Of a stretch of 64,000 bases of DNA, positions 18,918-26,945 are shown in pieces. A program made the position numbers and the translations under genes. The DNA is from Poindextera sp963706385 (GTDB lineage: Bacteria > Pseudomonadota > Alphaproteobacteria > Caulobacterales > Caulobacteraceae), in contig OY970153.1 of assembly GCA_963706385.1 (NCBI GenBank), forward strand, positions 1,426,001-1,490,000. The letters run 5' to 3'. The first letter of the stretch is position 1. Every line of letters starts with the position of its first letter. The notes under the pieces are model-generated. The model had not been told where the DNA came from. It did not search any database and saw only the letters and a list, made by a program, of their open reading frames with translations.

Positions 18918-20169
18918 TTAGAGTTGGTCCAGCCCATAGGCGGCGTGCAGGGCGCGCACCGCCAGTTCGGTGTAGGCGGCGTCGATCAGCACGCTGATCT
19001 TGATCTCGGAGGTCGAGATCACCTGGATGTTGACGCCCTTCTCGGCCAGGGCGGTGAACATGGTCTTGGCCACGCCGGCGTGACTGCGCATGCCCACCCC
19101 GATGACCGAGACCTTGGCCACATCCTCGTCGACCGCGACGTCCTCGAAGCCGATGTCGGCCTTGCGCCGCGCGAACGATCTCGACCGCGCGGGCGGCGTC
19201 GCGCTTGCCGACGGTGAATTCCATGTTGGCCATGTCGGTGGTGCGCGCGCGCGACTGGACGATCATGTCGACATTGACGTTGGCGTCGGCCAGGCGGCTG
19301 AAGATCTGGGCGGACACGCCCGGATGGTCGGGCAGGCCGAACAGGGTGATCTTGGCCTCATCGCGGCTGTAGGCCACGCCGCTGACGATGCGTTTTTCCA
19401 TGATCTCCTCCTCGTCGCAGACGATGGTCCCCTGGCCGGGCGCTTCGCCCGGTTCGACGAAACTGGACAGCACCCGGATCGGCACCCGCTGGGCCATGGC
19501 CAGCTCGACCGAGCGGGTCTGCAGCACCTTCGCGCCCAGCGAGGCCATCTCCAGCATCTCCTCGTAGGAAATCCTGGCCAGCCGGCGCGCGCGCGTCTCG
19601 ATCCGCGGGTCGGTGGTGTAGACCCCGTCGACGTCGGTGTAGATGTCGCAGCATGAAGCGCCCACCGCCGCGGCGATGGCCACCGCGCTGGTGTCCGAGC
19701 CCCCGCGGCCGAGGGTGGCGATGCGCCCGTCGCGGGTCACGCCCTGGAAACCGGCGATCACGCAGACCTCGCCGGCGTCGAGCGCGGCGACCAGCTTTTC
19801 CGGCGGAATCTCGTCGATGCGCGCGCGGCCGTGCGCCTCGTCGGTGATGATCGGCACCTGCCAGCCGAGCCAGGAGCGGGCGTTCAGCCCCATGTTGCGC
19901 AGGGTCATGGCCAAAAGCCCGGCGGTCACCTGCTCGCCGGAGGCGACCACGATGTCGTATTCGTCGTCGGAAGGGGCGAGGCCCTGGGCGGCCGGGCCGG
20001 CGCCATCGGTCCAGGCCACCAGCTCGTTGGTCTTGCCGGCCATGGCCGAAACCACCACCGCCACGTGATGGCCAGCCGCGACCTCGGCGGCGACCAGGCG
20101 GCCCACGCGGCGGATGCGCTCCAGGTCGGCCACCGAAGTGCCGCCGAATTTCATCACCAAGCGAGACAA
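18918..20169 (-). CDS. lysC: Aspartokinase LysC, with an apparent single-base insertion
   Basis: Aspartokinase phosphorylates aspartate, the first step to lysine, threonine, methionine and diaminopimelate. The kinase domain is clear (SRLVMKFGGTSVADLERIR, ATLGRGGSDTSAVAIAAAVG), followed by two ACT domains for feedback control. The frame is broken at about 19165-19175: after AARAVEIVRA the reading becomes Arg-rich nonsense. In the next frame (18918-19121) the expected C-terminus continues (AKVSVIGVGMRSHAGVAKTM ... YGLDQL). Deleting one base restores exactly 416 residues. Because the enzyme is normally essential, a sequencing or assembly error is the likeliest cause. Confidence 0.9.
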
Positions 20170-20313
20170 ACCGCCCTCTTTGACAACATCCCGTCCGGCG
20201 CTAGCGTCCTGCGCGCGGGCCGCCGCCTTCTAGCGGCGCCGCCGCGAGGGGGCAATGGCCGGAACATCGTCCGGATCGGGACAACCGCTTCCATCGGCGC
20301 TAGATAGCGGGCC

Positions 20314-21075
20314 ATGAGCCACCCCCGCGCCCAAGCCTCCAGCGTCGTCTCCGACGACGTCGCCCGCTTCACCGCCATCGCCGACGAGTGGTGGGACCCG
20401 AACGGCAAGTTCGCCCCGCTGCACCGGTTCAATCCGGTGCGTCTGGCCTTCATCCGCGAGCAGGCGCTGGCCCGGTTCGAGCGCGACCCCAAGGCCCGCG
20501 CGCCCTTCGCGGGCCTGACGCTGCTCGACATCGGCTGCGGCGGGGGGCTGGTGTCCGAACCGATGCGTCGGCTGGGCTTTTCGGTCACCGCGGTCGACGC
20601 CGGCGAGGCCAATATCGCCGCCGCCGCCGCCCATGCGACCGCGGCGGGCCTTGCGATCGACTATCGCCGCGCCACCGCCGAGGACTTGCTCGCCGAGGGC
20701 GCGGGCCCGTTCGACGTGATCGTCAACCTGGAGGTGGTCGAGCACGTGGCCGATCCGGCCGCCTATCTCACCACCTGCGCGCGGCTGCTGGCCCCGGGCG
20801 GACTGATGATCCTGGCCACGCTTAACCGCACCCTGAAGTCCCTGGCGCTGGCCAAGTTCGGCGCCGAATACGTGCTGCGCTGGCTGCCGCCGGAAACCCA
20901 CGACTGGAAGAAGTTCCTCACCCCCGACGAGGTGCGCGCGATGCTGGCGGCCGAGCCGGTAAGCGTGGACGGCCCGTTCGGCGTGGCGTTCAACCCGCTG
21001 TCGGGCAAGTGGTCGCGATCAAGCGACTGCGGGGTCAACTACATGATGACGGTGACACGGTCGGCGACGGGTTAG
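20314..21075 (+). CDS. ubiG: Ubiquinone biosynthesis O-methyltransferase UbiG
   Basis: A 253-residue SAM-dependent enzyme catalysing both O-methylations of ubiquinone synthesis. Family features: the N-terminal FTAIADEWWDPNGKFAPLH and FNPVRLAFIRE, SAM motif I LLDIGCGGGLVSEPMRRLG, and the later EVVEHVADPAAYL and LATLNRTLKSLALAKFGAE, a UbiG hallmark. It lies divergent from lysC with 144 bases between starts and its last 4 bases overlap the convergent glutathione-peroxidase gene. Confidence 0.96.
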   Translation: MSHPRAQASSVVSDDVARFTAIADEWWDPNGKFAPLHRFNPVRLAFIREQALARFERDPKARAPFAGLTLLDIGCGGGLVSEPMRRLGFSVTAVDAGEANIAAAAAHATAAGLAIDYRRATAEDLLAEGAGPFDVIVNLEVVEHVADPAAYLTTCARLLAPGGLMILATLNRTLKSLALAKFGAEYVLRWLPPETHDWKKFLTPDEVRAMLAAEPVSVDGPFGVAFNPLSGKWSRSSDCGVNYMMTVTRSATG

Positions 21076-21620
21076 CTCGCCAGCGCGGCCTCGATCGCGC
21101 CGACCAGTTCGGGATCGCCGGCGTCCATGGTTGGAGCGAAGCGGGCCACGACCGTGCCATCGCGCGCGAGCAGGAACTTCTCGAAGTTCCACAGCACCTC
21201 GGGCTCGGGGTTGGGCGTCACGCCATAGCCTTTCAGTCGCTCGCGAAAGGCGTCGGGGTCGCCCTGCGCCTTGGGCGCCGCGCGGGTCAGCGCCGCATAG
21301 AGCGGATGCTTGGCCTCGCCGGTCACCGCGATCTTGGCGTACATTGGAAAGCTGACGCCGAAATTGGTCGTGCAGAATTCGGCGATCTCCGCGTTGCTGC
21401 CCGGCTCCTGGGCGCCGAAATCGTTGGCCGGGAAGCCGGCGACCACCAGTCCCCGGTCGCGGTAGCGCTCGTAGATCTGTTCGAGCCCCTCGTATTGCGG
21501 GGTCAGGCCGCATTTGGAGGCGACGTTGACGACCAGCACCACCTTGCCGGCGTGATCGGCCAACGAGGCGTCCTCGCCGGTGATGGTCTTGAGCGGAATA
21601 TCCCGCAGCGTGGCGGCCAT
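21072..21620 (-). CDS. Glutathione peroxidase family protein (Cys type)
   Basis: A 182-residue thiol peroxidase that reduces hydroperoxides, usually using thioredoxin in bacteria. The peroxidatic residue is Cys in NVASKCGLTPQYEGL (no in-frame TGA, so not a selenoprotein). The conserved FPANDFGAQEPGSN and the catalytic Trp region LWNFEKFLLARDG are present. Length is normal. It ends inside the last codons of ubiG on the opposite strand. Confidence 0.93.
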   Translation of the reverse strand: MAATLRDIPLKTITGEDASLADHAGKVVLVVNVASKCGLTPQYEGLEQIYERYRDRGLVVAGFPANDFGAQEPGSNAEIAEFCTTNFGVSFPMYAKIAVTGEAKHPLYAALTRAAPKAQGDPDAFRERLKGYGVTPNPEPEVLWNFEKFLLARDGTVVARFAPTMDAGDPELVGAIEAALAS

Positions 21621-21714
21621 GACGTTTCCCTTCCAGCATCGCGCGCGGCGCGCGCTCCCCCAATAGAACCGGCTCGCACGGATCGAGTCCAGGGGCTTGC
21701 GAAGGATTCTCAGA

Positions 21715-23013
21715 TCACCCCGGCCACATCATCCGCAGCGCCGCCAGCCCCATCACCACCGCGCCGATCCAGCCCATGACGATCAGGCTCCGGCTGGCGG
21801 TGAACGCGCCCATCACAGACTTGCGCGAGGCCAGGATGATGATCACCACGATCAGCGGAACCGCCACCACCCCGTTGATCACCGCGCTCCAGAACAGGGC
21901 CTTGATCGGGTCGATAGGCGAATAGTCCAGCGCCACGCCCATCAGGGTGGCGGCGGCGATCACCCCGTAGAAGCCGCGCGCGTCCTTGGCCTTGTGCTCC
22001 AGGCCCCATTCCCAGCCCATCGCCTCGGCCAGGGCGTAGCCGGCCGAGCCGGCCAGCACCGGCACGCCGATCAGGCCGACGCCGAGGATGCCCAGGGCGA
22101 AGATGGAGAAGGCGAAATCGCCAGCGAGCGGCCTGAGCGCGCTGGCCGCCTGGGCGGCGGTGTCGATCTGGGTCACGCCGGCGACGTTCAGGGTCACGGC
22201 GGTCGCCAGGATGATGAAATAAGCGGTGACGTCGGAATAGAGCATGCCGCTCCAGGTGTCCCACTTGATGCGCCGCAACTCGGCCGGGGCCTCGGCCGGA
22301 TCCTCGATCAGCGGATGCTCGTCGGGGCGGGCGCGCATGTCCTCGACCTCCTCCGAACCCTGCCAGAAGAACAGGTAGGGGCTGATGGTGGTGCCGAACA
22401 CGCCGACCACCACCATGGCCGCGGCACCGTCGAGCTTGAAGTGGGGGATGAGAGTGCGCAGCGCCACCTGGTCCCAGGGCACATGCACGTAGAACAGCAC
22501 CGCGGCGTAGGACAACAGCGACAGCGTCAGCCAGCGCAGGAAGAAGACGTAACGGTGGTACGGTACGAACACCTGCAGCGCGAGCGTGATCAGAGCCAGC
22601 ATGACGGTCATCAGGTGCTCGTTCCAGCCGGTGGCGAGCTTGGCGACCTCGCCCATGGACGCGACATCGGCGGCGATGTTCAAGGTGTTGGCCACCAGCA
22701 GCAGCGCCACGACCAGTCGCAGCACATAGGGCGGGAACACCAGCTTGACGTTGGCCGCTAGCCCCTTGCCGGTGACCCGGCCAATCCGCGCGCACATCGA
22801 TTGGATCGCCGCCATCAGGGGATAGGCCAGCGGCATGGTCCAGAGCATGTTCAGCCCGAACTGCGCGCCGGCCTGGGAATAGGTGGCGATGCCGCTGGGA
22901 TCGTCGTCGGCCACGCCGGTGATCAGGCCAGGGCCGATGCGGGCCAAAGGATGGCGCATCAGTCGCCGCCAGAGGCTGTCGCGTGGTTTCGGCGTGGCGG
23001 GATTCTGCGCCAT
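21715..23013 (-). CDS. Nramp-related metal transporter with altered metal-site motifs
   Basis: A 432-residue integral membrane protein with about 11 helices and the Nramp fold. Canonical Mn/Fe transporters carry DPGN in TM1 and a Met-Pro-His-Asn in TM6. Here TM1 reads ADDDPSGIATYSQAG, and the TM6 region reads GVFGTTISPYLFFWQGSEEV with no Met or His at the ligand position. The overall fold is clear but the ion selectivity cannot be assumed to be manganese or iron. It belongs to a divergent Nramp branch common in alphaproteobacteria. It is followed 9 bases upstream by the DUF1178 gene, so it may be the last gene of that operon. Confidence 0.85.
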   Translation of the reverse strand: MAQNPATPKPRDSLWRRLMRHPLARIGPGLITGVADDDPSGIATYSQAGAQFGLNMLWTMPLAYPLMAAIQSMCARIGRVTGKGLAANVKLVFPPYVLRLVVALLLVANTLNIAADVASMGEVAKLATGWNEHLMTVMLALITLALQVFVPYHRYVFFLRWLTLSLLSYAAVLFYVHVPWDQVALRTLIPHFKLDGAAAMVVVGVFGTTISPYLFFWQGSEEVEDMRARPDEHPLIEDPAEAPAELRRIKWDTWSGMLYSDVTAYFIILATAVTLNVAGVTQIDTAAQAASALRPLAGDFAFSIFALGILGVGLIGVPVLAGSAGYALAEAMGWEWGLEHKAKDARGFYGVIAAATLMGVALDYSPIDPIKALFWSAVINGVVAVPLIVVIIILASRKSVMGAFTASRSLIVMGWIGAVVMGLAALRMMWPG

Positions 23014-23022
23014 GGCGTCGGA

Positions 23023-23457
23023 TCAGTTCAGTTCGGACTTCTTCGGCGGGGCGGGCGGCATGGGCGCGACATTGACCCCATCCTCGACCAGGGCGCGGAC
23101 TTCCTTGGGCGAGGCCTCGCCGTAGATGCCGCGATCCTCGGATCGGCCCTCGTGGATCGCCCGCGCCTCGGATGCGAAGGCGTCACCCACATAGTCGAAA
23201 TTGTCCTCGACCAGCCGACGCACCTTGCCCATGGCCTCCATCATCATTTCGCGCATAGGAACCGGCGCATCGACCGGATCGGTCTGGGCCCTGGTTCCGG
23301 CCACCGCCGGGGCCATGATCTGCTTGCGCACCGCGCGCGAGGCGCAAACCGGACACTCCACGCGCCCCGCGGCCAGTTGCTCCTCATAGTCGCTGGAGGC
23401 GGCGAACCAGCCCTCAAAGGCATGGCCGTGCTCGCACGTTAGGGCATATCTGATCAT
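23023..23457 (-). CDS. DUF1178 protein with a zinc-ribbon-like N-terminus
   Basis: A 144-residue DUF1178 protein. Its N-terminus (MIRYALTCEHGHAFEGWF) plus VECPVCASRAVRKQIMAP gives Cys8, His and a CxxC pair that probably bind zinc, as in FmdB-like ribbons. The C-terminal part is helical (EMMMEAMGKVRRLVEDNFDY) and ends in a Pro-rich tail. Function unknown. Its start overlaps the stop of the nitrilase-type gene by 4 bases, and the grxC-nitrilase-DUF1178 order recurs in alphaproteobacteria. Confidence 0.9.
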   Translation of the reverse strand: MIRYALTCEHGHAFEGWFAASSDYEEQLAAGRVECPVCASRAVRKQIMAPAVAGTRAQTDPVDAPVPMREMMMEAMGKVRRLVEDNFDYVGDAFASEARAIHEGRSEDRGIYGEASPKEVRALVEDGVNVAPMPPAPPKKSELN

Positions 23458-24290
23458 GACGCCGTGTCGGGGCCCGTGAACTCGCGCCCGTTCTTCAGCG
23501 CCGGAATGGCCTGCCGTGCGCGCGCCGCCGCGTCAAGCTCCAGGCGCGCGGCGATCACCCCCACTTCGTCGTCGTCGGAGCGGGCCAGGACCTCGCCCCA
23601 CGGGCCGATCACCAGCGAATGGCCCCAGGTGCCGCGGCCGTCCTCGTGCCGCCCGCCCTGGGCCGGGGCGAGCACGAACGAGCCGGTCTCGATCGCCCGC
23701 GCGCGCAACAAAACCTCCCAGTGCGCCTCGCCGGTCGGGCGGGTGAAGGCCGAGGGCACGGCGATCAGGCTGGCGCCGGCCCGGGCGAGCGCACGGTAGA
23801 GGTAGGGAAAGCGCATGTCGTAGCAGATGGTCAGGCCAAGCGCGCCGAACGGGGTCTTGGCCACCACGGCCTCAGTCCCGGGGGTGTAGGCCTCGGACTC
23901 GCGGGCCGTCTCGCCGGTCGGCAGGTCGACGTCGAACATGTGGATCTTGTCGTAGGCCGCGACCACGCGGCCTTTCGGATCGACCAGCATCGAGCGATTG
24001 GCCGCTCCGCCGTCGGCGCGCCGCACCAGGGCCGAGCCGATCAGCAGCCAGACACCGAGTTCGCCCGCCAGGCCGACCAGACCCCGGACGCAGACGTCTT
24101 CGTCGGCGGGCTTCAGCATCTCGAACATTTTCGCCCGGTCGCGCTGCAGAAAATTGGTCCCCTCGGGCGTGGCGATAAGGCGCGCGCCCCGCGCCGCCGC
24201 CTCGCGGATCAAGGGGGCGGCCTGCGCCAGCGCCGCGGCCTGGTCGGCCGGGGTGCGAAGTTGGATCAGGGCGACGTCCAGCGTGCTCAT
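23454..24290 (-). CDS. Carbon-nitrogen hydrolase (Nit1/deaminated-glutathione amidase-like)
   Basis: A 278-residue nitrilase-superfamily amidase. The Glu-Lys-Cys triad is visible: Glu in ATPEGTNFLQ, Lys in AYDKIHMFDVDLP, Cys in LTICYDMRFPYLYRALA. The HMFDVD signature and overall length match the Nit1 branch, whose known activity is hydrolysis of deaminated glutathione. The specific substrate is inferred from the branch and from the adjacent glutaredoxin gene. The ATG at 24290 overlaps the grxC stop (ATGA); longer open frame upstream reads through grxC and is discarded. Confidence 0.9.
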   Translation of the reverse strand: MSTLDVALIQLRTPADQAAALAQAAPLIREAAARGARLIATPEGTNFLQRDRAKMFEMLKPADEDVCVRGLVGLAGELGVWLLIGSALVRRADGGAANRSMLVDPKGRVVAAYDKIHMFDVDLPTGETARESEAYTPGTEAVVAKTPFGALGLTICYDMRFPYLYRALARAGASLIAVPSAFTRPTGEAHWEVLLRARAIETGSFVLAPAQGGRHEDGRGTWGHSLVIGPWGEVLARSDDDEVGVIAARLELDAAARARQAIPALKNGREFTGPDTAS

Positions 24291-24544
24291 GAGTTCAACA
24301 GCCGATCCAGTTCGCCATCGCGATCGAGCGCCAGCATCTCGTCGCAGCCGCCGATATGGGTCTGGCCGATGAAGATCTGCGGATAGGTCGCCCGCCCGCC
24401 GGAGCGTTCGATCATCTCCCTGCGCAGGGCGGGATCGAACCCGGCCTCGATCTCGGTCAGGGGAACGCCCTTGCGGTTCAACAGGTTCAGGGCGCGCACG
24501 CAATAGGGACAGAAGGGCTTGGTGTAGATGGTGACGGGCCGCAT
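24287..24544 (-). CDS. grxC: Glutaredoxin GrxC
   Basis: An 85-residue glutaredoxin 3. The active site is CPYC (YTKPFCPYCVRALNLLNRKG) and the glutathione-binding segment is TYPQIFIGQTHIGGCDEM. It reduces disulphides and glutathione mixed disulphides. It heads a coupled set with the carbon-nitrogen hydrolase and DUF1178 genes, and lies 85 bases downstream of comF on the same strand. Confidence 0.95.
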   Translation of the reverse strand: MRPVTIYTKPFCPYCVRALNLLNRKGVPLTEIEAGFDPALRREMIERSGGRATYPQIFIGQTHIGGCDEMLALDRDGELDRLLNS

Positions 24545-24629
24545 GACGAACTCGAATGACCTTGTGGTGCGTCTTGCAAACGGATGCGTCGCGCATCACG
24601 CACCACAAATGTTTGCATTTGGTGGAGCG

Positions 24630-25409
24630 TCATATGGAGACGCTGGGCGTCTCGCGCACCCTGGCCGCGACCGCGAGGTCGACCGCGCTGGCGCCGGCCT
24701 TCAACAGCGCCCGCGCGCAGGCCTCGGCGGTGGCGCCAGTGGTCAGCACGTCGTCGACTAGAAGGATGCGCCGGCCCGCGACCCGGTGGCGGCGCGCCTC
24801 GACGACCCGAAAGGCGTCCGCGACATTGCGGCGGCGGCCGGAGCCGGACTTGCCGGCTTGGCTTGGCGTATGGCGCGCGCGGACCAGGACGTCCGGCAGA
24901 TAGGCCGCGCCGCGGCGCCGGGCCAGCGGTCGGGCGACTTCGGCCGCCTGGTTATAGCGCCGGCCCAGAAGCCGCCAGCGATGCAGCGGCACGGGAACAA
25001 TGGCGTCGGCCTCGGCCAGCAGCTCGGCCGCCGCCCGGCTGATCCAGTTGGCGAACAGGCCCGCCAGATCGGTGCGATCGGCGTGTTTCAGCTTGAGGAT
25101 CAGATCGCGCGAGGCCTCGTCGTAAAGGCAGGCGGCCCTAGCCCGTGCGAAGGCGCGCGGGCGGGCCAAGCACGCGGCGCAGCGCTCGCCGATGTCGTAT
25201 TCGAACGGCGCGCCGCATCCGTCGCACTGCGGTTCGGCGATGAAGCGGATACGCGACCACGCCTCGACGCTAAGCCCGTTGGACTGGGGCCGCGCCGCGC
25301 CGTCCAGCGCCTGCGGTGGGAAGACCAGGTCGAGCGCCCGGCCGAAAACCGACGCCGCGCGCGCGGCGGGTTCCCAGACGCCGCCCGGAGCGCCATGTTG
25401 CAGGCTCAT
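24630..25409 (-). CDS. comF: ComF family phosphoribosyltransferase-like protein
   Basis: A 259-residue ComF protein, linked to DNA uptake and recombination. An N-terminal four-Cys zinc ribbon (CDGCGAPFEYDIGERCAAC) is followed by a type-I phosphoribosyltransferase fold with the PRPP loop ILLVDDVLTTGATAEACA. The segment IVPVPLHRWRLLGRRYNQA is diagnostic. The ATG at 25409 physically overlaps the ATG of the divergent methyltransferase gene (both within CATG). A longer frame upstream is antisense to that gene and is rejected. Confidence 0.92.
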   Translation of the reverse strand: MSLQHGAPGGVWEPAARAASVFGRALDLVFPPQALDGAARPQSNGLSVEAWSRIRFIAEPQCDGCGAPFEYDIGERCAACLARPRAFARARAACLYDEASRDLILKLKHADRTDLAGLFANWISRAAAELLAEADAIVPVPLHRWRLLGRRYNQAAEVARPLARRRGAAYLPDVLVRARHTPSQAGKSGSGRRRNVADAFRVVEARRHRVAGRRILLVDDVLTTGATAEACARALLKAGASAVDLAVAARVRETPSVSI

Positions 25410-26313
25410 GAGCCCTCCCCCGCGCCTGTTCGACCGCACCTTGCACCGCCGCCGCCTAGAGCGCGCCGCGGCCTCGTTCGGCGCGGCCAACTTCCTCAAA
25501 GCCCGCGCGGCCGGCGACATGGTCGAACGCCTGGAGGCCATAGTGCGCGACTTTCCGCTCGCCGTCGACCTCGGGGCGCGGGACGGAAGCTTCGGCCGGG
25601 CGCTGGCGGCTAGCCATGCGGCCGTGCGCGTGGGCGTCCTGATCGAGGCGGATTTGTCCGGGCGCATGCTGAGCGGTCGGCCGGGTCTGTTCGTCCAGGC
25701 CGACGAGGAGGCGCTGCCGTTCGCGCCCGAAAGCCTCAATCTGGTGGTCTCCAGCCTCGCCCTGCATTGGATCAACGACCTGCCTGGCGCCCTGATCCAG
25801 ATTCGTCGGGCCTTGAGGCCGGACGGTCTTCTGATCGCCTCGGTGCTGGGCGGATCCAGCCTGACCGAACTGCGCCAGTCGCTGCTGGCCGCTGAGGCCG
25901 AGCTGTCCGACGGGGCCGGCCCGAGGATCTCACCGTTCGCCGACGCCTTCGATGCGGCGGGTCTGCTTCAGCGCGCCGGCTTCGCCCTGCCGGTGGCCGA
26001 CGTGGACCGCCTCACCGTGCGTTACAGTCATCCCTTGAAGCTGATGGCGGACCTGCGGGCCATGGGCGAGACCAACGTCCTGGCCCTGCGCGCGCGCCGG
26101 CCGCTGTCGCGGGCCGTGTTGGAGCGGGCCTCGTCGATCTACGTCGAACGCTTCGCCGAACCGGACGGGCGGGTGCGGGCCAGCTTCGACATCATCACCA
26201 TGACCGGCTGGGCCCCGCATCCGGATCAGCAACAGCCGCTGAAACCCGGAACCGCCAAGGGGCGCCTGGCCGATGCGTTGGGGGTCAAGGAGCGCTCGGC
26301 GGAAGAAGGCTAG
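25408..26313 (+). CDS. SAM-dependent methyltransferase, NDUFAF5/BioC-like
   Basis: A 301-residue class-I methyltransferase. The opening PPPRLFDRTLHRRRLERAAA matches the family that includes mitochondrial NDUFAF5, a complex I assembly factor that hydroxylates an arginine of NDUFS7. The nucleotide-binding motif is weakened (AVDLGARDGSFGRALAA), with the conserved LVVSSLALHWINDLPGALIQ and LRPDGLLIASVLGG following. It may therefore act on complex I rather than as a BioC. It starts inside the comF start codon on the opposite strand, leaving no intergenic space. Confidence 0.82.
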   Translation: MSPPPRLFDRTLHRRRLERAAASFGAANFLKARAAGDMVERLEAIVRDFPLAVDLGARDGSFGRALAASHAAVRVGVLIEADLSGRMLSGRPGLFVQADEEALPFAPESLNLVVSSLALHWINDLPGALIQIRRALRPDGLLIASVLGGSSLTELRQSLLAAEAELSDGAGPRISPFADAFDAAGLLQRAGFALPVADVDRLTVRYSHPLKLMADLRAMGETNVLALRARRPLSRAVLERASSIYVERFAEPDGRVRASFDIITMTGWAPHPDQQQPLKPGTAKGRLADALGVKERSAEEG

Positions 26314-26322
26314 ATAGGGCGG

Positions 26323-26562
26323 TCAGATTCCGCCGCTGATGGCCTGGGCGGCGGTGTTGATGACCGTAGTCGCATTGGTGCTGAACGCGGTGACCGAACC
26401 CAGAATCGCCAGAAAGATCAGCGAGACGATCAGACCATATTCGATCGCGGTCGCGCCGCTGCGGTCACGTAGAAACGCTAAAGCAAATCGCGCAGCCAAG
26501 CGACCAACGGCGCATCCGCCGGCGGCATGGGATAGTTCGTCATTTGATTTGGTCTTACCCAT
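26323..26562 (-). CDS. Flp/Fap-type pilin, solitary
   Basis: A type IVb pilin of the Flp class. The processing site is DRSGATAIEYGLIVSLI, with Gly at -1 and Glu-Tyr at +5/+6, followed by a hydrophobic helix and a short tail ending in ISGGI. From the ATG at 26562 the protein has 79 residues with an unusually long leader, and the gene overlaps the last 85 bases of mutT in another frame. A TTG at 26499 would give a more normal 58-residue pilin. No tad/cpa assembly genes are in the window, so it probably uses machinery encoded elsewhere. Confidence 0.8.
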   Translation of the reverse strand: MGKTKSNDELSHAAGGCAVGRLAARFALAFLRDRSGATAIEYGLIVSLIFLAILGSVTAFSTNATTVINTAAQAISGGI

Positions 26563-26945
26563 GTAAGCGCCTCGTGCTGCCTCGCCTGGACCATTCCTGC
26601 CCACCGTCGGCAAAGGAACAATGGCATAATCAGGTGAAACGAATCGTAACCGTGGGATGAAAAAACGAACGGCGCGAGGCAGGATTCCGCGACCGTGATC
26701 CCCAATTCCTCGTCAAGCTCACGGATCAGACAGGCCTCCGGCGTCTCGCCGGGCTCCAGTTTTCCGCCCGGAAACTCCCACAGGCCGGCCAGCGATTTGC
26801 CTTGCGGCCGCTTGCACAGCAGCACCCGGCCCTCGCTGTCGACGAGCGCCGCCGCGGCCACCAGGAGAATGGACTTCGCCGGCCCGGTCAGCTTCGGTAG
26901 TCCCCGTTGATTTCGACGTAGCGCTTGGTCAGATCGCAAGTCCAT
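26478..26945 (-). CDS. mutT: MutT-like Nudix hydrolase
   Basis: A Nudix hydrolase with the box GKLEPGETPEACLIREL followed by DEELGI, complete for all catalytic Glu residues. It probably cleaves 8-oxo-dGTP, based on resemblance to MutT (LLVAAAALVDSEGRVLLCKR, LAGLWEFPGG). The only ATG (26945) lies 58 bases inside argJ and adds a polar leader; the family core begins at SILLVAA (about 26873), so the real start may be a non-ATG codon. It is coupled to argJ upstream and overlaps the pilin gene downstream. Confidence 0.85.
   Translation of the reverse strand: MDLRSDQALRRNQRGLPKLTGPAKSILLVAAAALVDSEGRVLLCKRPQGKSLAGLWEFPGGKLEPGETPEACLIRELDEELGITVAESCLAPFVFSSHGYDSFHLIMPLFLCRRWAGMVQARQHEALTWVRPNQMTNYPMPPADAPLVAWLRDLL

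Noticed and set aside
21072..21620. Selenocysteine glutathione peroxidase
   Set aside because: The active site codon is TGC (Cys) and no in-frame TGA is present.
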